Assembly: GCA_020718785.1 (NCBI GenBank)
Contig: DYRK01000134.1
Location: 1 to 12,152, forward strand
Length of the DNA stretch: 12,152 nt
Source of the DNA: Desulfatirhabdium butyrativorans
GTDB lineage: Bacteria; Desulfobacterota; Desulfobacteria; Desulfobacterales; DYRK01
Direction: 5' to 3'
The number at the start of each line of letters is the position of its first letter. Positions within the stretch are counted from its first letter, which is position 1. Shown here piece after piece: positions 7,694-12,152 of the stretch. The notes below the pieces were generated by a model. The model made no database searches and was not told the DNA's origin. It saw only the letters and a program-made list of their open reading frames with translations. A program made the translations under genes and the position numbers.

Positions 7694-7754
7694 TAAGCGA
7701 CCGACCATTATGATTTATAAGATTCGGTGGGTCAGACATTTCTGTCTGACCTTT
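7694..7754 (+). repeat. Right arm of the 61-bp inverted repeat flanking priA
   Basis: This is the reverse complement of 4927-4987 at 60 of 61 positions. It includes the hairpin 7730-7738 with 7743-7751. Its end overlaps the 46-bp palindrome by 5 bp. Confidence 0.9.
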
Positions 7755-7795
7755 TTCCTCGTTCCCAAGCCGGGGCTTGGGAACGAGGAAAAAGG
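7750..7795. repeat. Perfect 46-bp palindrome (CTCGTTCCCAAGC type)
   Basis: Each base of 7750-7771 pairs with 7774-7795, giving a 22-bp stem with a 2-nt loop. The core CTCGTTCCCAAGC with its reverse complement resembles a REP-like intergenic palindrome seen in several bacterial phyla (recalled, not searched). No T-run follows on either strand, so a plain terminator role is not obvious. Confidence 0.9.
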
Positions 7796-7893
7796 GGGAG
7801 TTAAAACATGCTGATTTAATTTGTTAGTTTCTTATGTCGAACTCACGTTGATCTTATAAAATTGGCATTTCGGCACTCCGGATGAATCATGGT
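7796..7893. other. Gene-free stretch behind the MCP gene
   Basis: No gene is seen here. Together with the repeats before it, this makes up most of the gene-free interval 7467-7893. A GGCATTT...GGCACTCCGGAT segment at 7863-7883 shares pieces (TGCCA, GCACTCCGGAT) with 11981-12014, which hints at another degenerate dispersed repeat. Confidence 0.4.
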
Positions 7894-9963
7894 TCACTCG
7901 GTTTTCACATTGAATCTTGCCACCATTTTCTGAAGCTGAACCGAGACATCGGAAATTTCAGCGGACGAGGCATTCACCTGCTTTGCCCGCTCATCAGCTT
8001 CTTTGGCAATCCGGCTTATATTATGAATACTGGATGCCAGCTGGGAACTTCCGGCAGCAGCTTCGCCGGCATTTCCGGACATGTCGTTTGCACCTTTTGC
8101 CACTTCGGCGATAGATGACGCTATATTGCCCGCACCGGCATTGGCATCGCGGATATTGGACATGATCTCGCTTACCGTGACCGTCTGCTGTTCAACGGCA
8201 TTCGTGATCCTGACCACCGAATTGTTGATTTTGCTTATAATTGCCGAAACTTCGGCAATGATGCTTATCGCGCTGTCCGTATTTTTCTGTACCCCGCGGA
8301 CCCGTCCGGCAATATTCTCCGCGGCTTTGGCACTCTGGCTGGCAAGTTCCTTGATCTCATTGGCAACCACGGCAAAACCCCTGCCGGCAGTTCCGGCAGC
8401 CGCGGCTTCAATAGTGGCGTTGAGTGCCAGCAGATTGGTCTGTTCTGCTATCCGTGTTATAACTTTGGTCACATCGCCGATTTCCTTTGCCGCACTGCCC
8501 AGACTGTTCATAGCCTCGTCCGCACTTTTTGCCATCCATATCGCATCTGTGGAAATTCTGACCCCGTCCTGAGCATTCCGGGCAATATCTCTGATCGCAT
8601 CCGACATTTCCTCCATTGCCGTTGCCACAGATTCCATGTTCCGCGACATCTGCTTTGCCGTGGAAGATACGCTCTGGACATTGACGCTCATTTCTTCGGT
8701 GGCAGAAGCCATGTTGTTGATATTCATGGAAACTTCTTCTGTGGCAGTGGAAACCGCTGTTGAAATCTCCGACAACTGCCCCGCACCTGCTGCCATCTTG
8801 CCGGAAAGTTCCAGAGACCTGTAGGAAAATCTGCTTAATGTTTCGGCATTTCTGACTATTTCACGGATCATGCTCTGTACTTTTCCGATAAAGATATTGA
8901 ACCATCTTGCCAGATTTCCCATTTCATCTCTGCCTTCGATATCAAGCCGGAGATTGAGGTCGCCTTCGCCTTTGGCAAGGTCTATGACCATTGTGGTCAG
9001 TTTTCTGATAGGCTGATTGATCGAGCGCAGAATAATGATTCCGCCTATCAGCAGCACAAAAAGGATCGCTGACACACCTATCAGCGAGGATACGAAATTT
9101 TTCCGGCTGATCTCATCGAGAGACAATTGAATCCTTGAAGACAGTACCTTTTCTTTTTCAAGCATTTCTCTTCTTGCCGCATCCAACTGTGACAGGAGTT
9201 CGTTGTTTTCCCGCCAGATACCGTGAATACTGTCCGTCAGTTCCCTGATTTCGGCAAGGCTTTTTTCTGTGTATTCTGAAAATTCAATGAACAGTTCCTT
9301 TTTGCTGGCTGCTGCAATAGCCGGAATATTCTTCTTTTCCCTGTCGAGCAGTTCCAGAGCGGTCTTATAATTTCCCAGAAATTCTTTTTCACTGTCGTCC
9401 AACAGCAGATTTCTGTTTAATGCAAGAGAGGCGACACAGAGCGCGTTCACCGCATTTTTATTTGCTATCATAAAGGAATTGCATAGCGGGTCAATTTCTT
9501 CTCCCGCGATGTATGACATGGCTATGATTCCGTCAATAGCCTGAAAAACCTCATCTGCTTTATTTATAAACGTATTGAACAGTTCATCCCGGCGGTTTTT
9601 CATTCCTTTCATTTTATTGTTGTTATTCGTCAGAAGCATAAATTTCCGCCTGTATTTTTCAAGCAGTTCAGAAAGTGCATCGAGTTCTTTCTCTTTGGCG
9701 GCGATTTTTATATTTTCCAGAAGATTCCCGTTTTTCTCAATACCCGAAATTACTTTTCCCGCGGCTTCGGGATTCGGCATTTTCGCATAATCTTTTTCAG
9801 AAACAACCGTATTTAATAAGCTGGATTCAAAATGCTTTATCCGGGAATTCTGTTTCTGATATTCTTCTGTTTTATTATTATAAAGCTGAGTCAGCCCGAA
9901 AGATATGAGATACAGTGTCAGGTTTGCCAGAATAAACAGGGTGATTTTGGTCTTTATTTTCAT
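7894..9963 (-). CDS. Methyl-accepting chemotaxis protein
   Basis: A 689-residue inner-membrane chemoreceptor that signals to CheA/CheW. From the chosen start: membrane segment 1 at about 7-27, an all-helical extracytoplasmic domain of about 260 residues (possibly of the helical bimodular type), membrane segment 2 at about 291-313, a HAMP linker at about 314-368, then the long coiled-coil signalling domain. The conserved hairpin tip is at about 507-542 (EQTNLLALNATIEAA, then GRGFAVVANEIKELA). In this tip the usual arginine of the IEAARAG motif is alanine (IEAAAAG). The frame is open to 10035, but the ATG at 9963 follows a strong GAGGAAGG and starts directly before the membrane segment. It lies 28 nt behind the Cache gene on the same strand, so the two probably form an operon. 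The ligand is unknown. Confidence 0.93.
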   Translation of the reverse strand: MKIKTKITLFILANLTLYLISFGLTQLYNNKTEEYQKQNSRIKHFESSLLNTVVSEKDYAKMPNPEAAGKVISGIEKNGNLLENIKIAAKEKELDALSELLEKYRRKFMLLTNNNNKMKGMKNRRDELFNTFINKADEVFQAIDGIIAMSYIAGEEIDPLCNSFMIANKNAVNALCVASLALNRNLLLDDSEKEFLGNYKTALELLDREKKNIPAIAAASKKELFIEFSEYTEKSLAEIRELTDSIHGIWRENNELLSQLDAARREMLEKEKVLSSRIQLSLDEISRKNFVSSLIGVSAILFVLLIGGIIILRSINQPIRKLTTMVIDLAKGEGDLNLRLDIEGRDEMGNLARWFNIFIGKVQSMIREIVRNAETLSRFSYRSLELSGKMAAGAGQLSEISTAVSTATEEVSMNINNMASATEEMSVNVQSVSSTAKQMSRNMESVATAMEEMSDAIRDIARNAQDGVRISTDAIWMAKSADEAMNSLGSAAKEIGDVTKVITRIAEQTNLLALNATIEAAAAGTAGRGFAVVANEIKELASQSAKAAENIAGRVRGVQKNTDSAISIIAEVSAIISKINNSVVRITNAVEQQTVTVSEIMSNIRDANAGAGNIASSIAEVAKGANDMSGNAGEAAAGSSQLASSIHNISRIAKEADERAKQVNASSAEISDVSVQLQKMVARFNVKTE

Positions 9964-9991
9964 AGCCTTCCTCTTCCGTGATGACCTGATA

Positions 9992-10498
9992 TTATTTGAG
10001 AAGTTTCTCCAGATCTCCGACAGACACAGTGTCATCGTAAATACCGCCGCCTACCTGATAAGAGGTGCCGGGAACCTGAACCATCAGACTTATTTTCCGA
10101 TACAGCTTGTCTTCGCCGACTTTGGGCCACCAGTATTCCACCCATCCCCCCTGATTGCTATGGGACGCGGCGCAGAGCTGTGCAAAAAAATAGTTCCCTT
10201 TGAAATCTTTCAGTCCCATGAGATTTTTTCCTATCAGTTTCGGATTGATGGGATGTGCCATAATGCGGCCCCTGTCACAGTCGAAAACAAAAATATATGT
10301 GTCTTTGAATACCCAGCGGCCCTTTCTTTCATTGAATGTTTCCAGACCCGCTTCCTTTGTCCGGGACAGAAATTCCGATGCTTCACGGATTTTTTTTATG
10401 ATATCTTCAGGCATGGCTTTCTCTTCGGCGCGGGCAGGCTGAAAGAGACTCGCAAAAAACATAAAACCGCATATCAGACAATAAGCTATCTGTTTCAT
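9992..10498 (-). CDS. Exported single-Cache (sCache_2-like) sensory protein
   Basis: A 168-residue protein with an N-terminal signal peptide (about 1-24, ending PARA before EE) and a single Cache domain over nearly all the rest. Typical features are GRWVFKDTYIFVFD at 60-73, RGRIMAHPINPKLIGKN at 76-92, GGWVEYWWPK at 117-126 and GGGIYDD at 150-156. Cache domains bind small ligands, often organic acids, and are usually part of a receptor. Here the domain stands alone and is presumably periplasmic, directly ahead of a chemoreceptor that lacks a Cache domain. The ATG at 10498 has AAGGGGA just upstream and starts the signal peptide. The frame extends to 10582, but that stretch has no signal-peptide character. 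It probably serves as a ligand-binding partner for the neighbouring MCP (inference). Confidence 0.85.
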   Translation of the reverse strand: MKQIAYCLICGFMFFASLFQPARAEEKAMPEDIIKKIREASEFLSRTKEAGLETFNERKGRWVFKDTYIFVFDCDRGRIMAHPINPKLIGKNLMGLKDFKGNYFFAQLCAASHSNQGGWVEYWWPKVGEDKLYRKISLMVQVPGTSYQVGGGIYDDTVSVGDLEKLLK

Positions 10499-10604
10499 GG
10501 TTCCCCTTCTGTATCGGATTTTTTTCGGAGAATCCGCCCCCGGATTTTCGTTTTCCGAATGAACGGCATTCATTTTCATCATTTACAAACCTTATTTTAT
10601 GTAT

Positions 10605-10633
10605 ATAATAGTTTATTATTTGATATTTGACAA
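10605..10633 (-). promoter_or_regulatory. Sigma-70-like promoter for the Cache/MCP operon
   Basis: On the minus strand, TTGTCA (10628-10633) and TATTAT (10605-10610) are spaced by exactly 17 bp. This puts a start site near 10598, about 100 nt ahead of the Cache gene. Confidence 0.6.
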
Positions 10634-10655
10634 GACACAGATTTGTATTTTTATC
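10627..10655 (+). promoter_or_regulatory. Possible divergent promoter for the small selenoprotein gene
   Basis: A perfect TTGACA at 10627-10632 is followed 17 bp later by a poor -10 (TTTATC, 10650-10655). Its -35 box overlaps the opposite-strand -35 box of the Cache/MCP promoter, so the two promoters would compete. Confidence 0.35.
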
Positions 10656-10727
10656 CGGCTCTGTACGCGGAAAGTGATTTTTTTCGCTTTCTTCGGGAAA
10701 AACTTTCAGGGAAAGGAGTGCGTCATA

Positions 10728-10895
10728 ATGAAAGAACTGCTTATAAGTCTTGGAATTATCGGTATCTGGTTTCTGTTGCAGGTCTATATTTTACCGAAAA
10801 TGGGAATTGCGACCTGAATGCGCGATGCCTGTCAGTTGACAGGAAACAAAAACAAAGCTGACTATCCGGAATCAAAGAACAATTCTGACATATAA
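10728..10895 (+). CDS. Probable small membrane-anchored selenoprotein (UGA read as selenocysteine)
   Basis: Reading stops after 29 residues at UGA (10815-10817), but three things suggest UGA encodes selenocysteine. First, a hairpin lies directly downstream (6-bp stem 10828-10833 with 10838-10843) with loop AGTT carrying G as its second base, 17 nt after the UGA. This fits the general bacterial SECIS design. Second, the frame stays open for 25 more codons to TAA at 10893-10895, stopping 7 nt before a strong terminator-like stem. Third, it places the UGA residue four residues before a cysteine (U30, C35), a plausible redox pair. The 55-residue product would have a membrane helix at about 4-22 (LLISLGIIGIWFLLQVYIL), then LPKMGIAT, selenocysteine, MRDAC and a polar Lys/Asn-rich tail. 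An AAAGGAG lies 9 nt before the ATG. Function is unknown; a membrane-tethered thiol/selenol redox role is inference. The alternative is a plain 29-residue peptide. Confidence 0.68.
10815..10843 (+). promoter_or_regulatory. SECIS-like element following UGA
   Basis: UGA at 10815-10817, a 10-nt spacer, a stem CCTGTC/GACAGG and a four-base loop AGTT. The loop G at 10835 is the position expected to contact SelB. It lies wholly within the extended coding frame, as in bacterial selenoprotein mRNAs such as fdhF. Confidence 0.62.
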
Positions 10896-10902
10896 CCCGG
10901 CA

Positions 10903-10937
10903 GCAGGGGCAGGCCGCCGGCCTGCCCCTGCGCTTTT
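10903..10937 (+). terminator. Strong intrinsic terminator after the selenoprotein gene
   Basis: A 13-bp perfect G+C-rich stem (10903-10915 with 10919-10931) and a 3-nt loop are followed by GCTTTT. It separates the small gene from dat, whose start codon is 25 nt further on. Confidence 0.7.
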
Positions 10938-10961
10938 CGCTGAGACCGAAAGGAAATCATA

Positions 10962-11813
10962 ATGATCGTTTATTTCAACGGCCGTTTTATTCCCAAAGAG
11001 GAGGTAAAAATATCACCCGATGACCGGGGATTTGTATTTGCCGACGGCATTTATGAAGTTGTCCGCTCATACAGCGGCAGATTTTTCGAATTTGAAGCAC
11101 ACCTGAAACGGCTGACCCGAAGCCTGCGGGAGATTCATATTTCTTTCCATGAGTCGGAGAGTCTCAGGGATATCTGCGAGGCACTGATACGCGATAATGA
11201 TCTGAAAGAAGGCGATGCCACTGTTTATATTCAGATTACCCGCGGGACTGCTCCGCGTAAACACACATTCCCGGATAAAACAACACAGCCGACAGTTTAT
11301 ATTTCCGCTTCCGCGTTTGATCCGCCTGAAGAGAATTGGAAAAAGGGAATCAAAGCAGTGCTGGTTCCCGATATCCGATGGTCCCGATGCGATATCAAGG
11401 CAACGGCATTGCTGTCCAATGTGCTGGCAAATCAGCGGGCATATCAAAATCATGCTCAGGAAGCTCTGTTTGTCCGCGACGGCGCAATAACCGAAGGCTC
11501 ACATACCAATTTCTGCGCGGTCTTTGACGGGCAGCTCGTCACCTTTCCCGAAAGCAATTACATCCTCAGCGGCATTACCCGCGGGGTTATATTGAAACTT
11601 TGCAGGGAAATGGAGATTCCGTTTCGGGAATTTCCAGTTTTTGAAAGGGATTTGAAGCGTGCGGACGAATGTATGATTCTGGGAACAACCACCGAAGTGA
11701 CGCCGGTGGTTCAGGTAGATGAATGGAAAGTAGGGGATGGGACACCGGGTACTGTCACAATGAAACTGCAAAAAGCCTTCCGTGAAACGATTTGCAAAAT
11801 CGTTTCACAGTAA
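10962..11813 (+). CDS. dat: D-amino acid aminotransferase (PLP fold type IV)
   Basis: A 283-residue cytoplasmic PLP enzyme that interconverts D-alanine and D-glutamate through their keto acids, supplying D-amino acids for peptidoglycan. The catalytic lysine is K146 in DIKATALLSN, and E178 lies in TEGSHTNF, the pyridine-nitrogen contact of the fold. Y31 (GIYEVVR) and the RGTAPRKH block with R99 and H101 match the substrate carboxylate-binding residues that mark D-amino acid aminotransferases rather than branched-chain aminotransferases (ilvE) or aminodeoxychorismate lyase (pabC). The ATG at 10962 has AAGGAAA 6-10 nt upstream. Length is normal for the family. The last nine codons and the stop lie inside a palindromic repeat. 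It follows the selenoprotein gene behind a strong terminator, so it is probably transcribed separately or by read-through. Confidence 0.88.
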   Translation: MIVYFNGRFIPKEEVKISPDDRGFVFADGIYEVVRSYSGRFFEFEAHLKRLTRSLREIHISFHESESLRDICEALIRDNDLKEGDATVYIQITRGTAPRKHTFPDKTTQPTVYISASAFDPPEENWKKGIKAVLVPDIRWSRCDIKATALLSNVLANQRAYQNHAQEALFVRDGAITEGSHTNFCAVFDGQLVTFPESNYILSGITRGVILKLCREMEIPFREFPVFERDLKRADECMILGTTTEVTPVVQVDEWKVGDGTPGTVTMKLQKAFRETICKIVSQ

Positions 11814-11842
11814 AACGGCTTTGCAAGCCGTTTTGTGTCTGT
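11783..11842 (+). repeat. First copy of a 60-bp double-palindrome repeat
   Basis: This matches 11861-11920 at 57 of 60 positions, offset by 78 bp. It holds two hairpins. The first (11782-11808) has a 12-bp stem and 3-nt loop; the second (11812-11834) has a 10-bp stem, 3-nt loop and ends in TTTT. The first hairpin covers the dat C-terminal codons; the second directly follows its stop and may terminate transcription. Confidence 0.9.
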
Positions 11843-11860
11843 CATTGCGGTTTGTGCCGT

Positions 11861-11920
11861 TAAAACGATTTGCAAAATCGTTTTACAGTAAAACGGCTTT
11901 GCAGGCCGTTTTGTGTCTGT
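11861..11920 (+). repeat. Second copy of the 60-bp double-palindrome repeat
   Basis: Same two hairpins as the first copy, with three base differences. One difference (A for G) disturbs no stem in a serious way; the hairpins are preserved in both copies. Confidence 0.9.
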
Positions 11921-12152
11921 TTCAGCAGAAGTTGTCCGGTAGTGCGGGTTTCTTGTTAATCAAGCGGCAGGATGCAAAAATGCCAATCTTATTAAAATGG
12001 TTTTGCACTCCGGATTGTATATATATGCGAAAAAGAAAAAATAAAATCCTTCAGGATTTTATTTTTTCATTTCCGCACTCCTCCGTTCTTCCTTATTACT
12101 TAAAGATTGTCTGAAATTTTAATCCTGACATATGAAGCCTTTTTTGACACGG
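11921..12152. other. Gene-free right end of the window
   Basis: No protein gene or RNA gene can be supported here. A TGCAAAA/TTTTGCA pair (11973-11979 and 12001-12007) flanks an A/T-rich stretch resembling part of the 7863-7883 segment. The long hairpin at 12035-12068 is listed separately. A gene may begin beyond the window edge. Confidence 0.5.
12035..12068. terminator. A/T-rich 15-bp hairpin, possibly bidirectional terminator
   Basis: Positions 12035-12049 pair perfectly with 12054-12068 across a TTCA loop. The stem is mostly A on the left and T on the right, so an RNA from either strand ends in a T-rich arm. Its G+C content is low, which makes it a weak terminator; it could be another repeat. 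Confidence 0.5.

Noticed and set aside
9905..10630. 241-codon open frame antisense to the MCP start and Cache gene
   Set aside because: It covers two genes with clear domain signatures and good binding sites on the opposite strand.
10643..10861. 72-codon frame overlapping the small selenoprotein gene
   Set aside because: It lacks a ribosome binding site. The AAAGGAG at 10712 serves the ATG at 10728 in another frame.
11782..12114. 110-codon frame over the 60-bp repeats
   Set aside because: Its protein is just the translated tandem repeat (KRFAKSF...KTALQAVL twice) and overlaps the end of dat; no binding site.

Overview
The window carries a Gram-negative, probably anaerobic delta-proteobacterial (Desulfobacterota-like) gene set at moderate G+C. 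This placement is an inference from three things: the ybeZ/7TM-HD/ybeY arrangement, the number and style of palindromic intergenic repeats, and a likely UGA-decoded selenoprotein. No rRNA, tRNA, CRISPR array, transposase or phage gene is visible.

Layout. 1-324 is a leader with a two-way hairpin repeat and a possible promoter. On the plus strand, 325-4878 is an RNA-metabolism cluster: a PhoH-like ATPase (ybeZ/phoH), a two-gene RelE/YafQ-type toxin-antitoxin module inserted behind it, a 7TM-HD (PgpH-like) membrane phosphohydrolase, and the 16S rRNA maturation endonuclease ybeY, which overlaps the HD gene by 101 bp. On the minus strand, 5001-7466 is priA (replication restart helicase). It lies between two 61-bp inverted copies of one repeat. 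Between priA and the next gene (7467-7893) is a block of repeats: a 64-bp tandem duplication, one inverted-repeat arm and a perfect 46-bp palindrome. On the minus strand, 10498-7894 is a two-gene unit: an exported single-Cache protein followed 28 nt later by a methyl-accepting chemotaxis protein.

On the plus strand from 10728 is a very small gene that a standard caller would miss or end at 29 aa. It has a good ribosome binding site and one membrane segment. Its UGA codon is followed at the right distance by a bacterial SECIS-like hairpin with a loop G. The frame then stays open for 25 more codons to a TAA just before a strong terminator-like stem. I read it as a 55-residue membrane-anchored selenoprotein; this is the most interesting item in the window. 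Then comes dat, a D-amino acid aminotransferase whose last codons and stop lie inside a palindromic repeat that recurs 78 bp downstream. 11921-12152 has no gene but contains a long A/T-rich hairpin.

Working together: YbeZ and YbeY are known partners in rRNA maturation, and the HD membrane protein is their usual neighbour in this kind of cluster. The Cache protein and MCP probably form a sensory pair. The selenoprotein gene is transcribed divergently from that pair, from what look like back-to-back promoters whose -35 boxes overlap.
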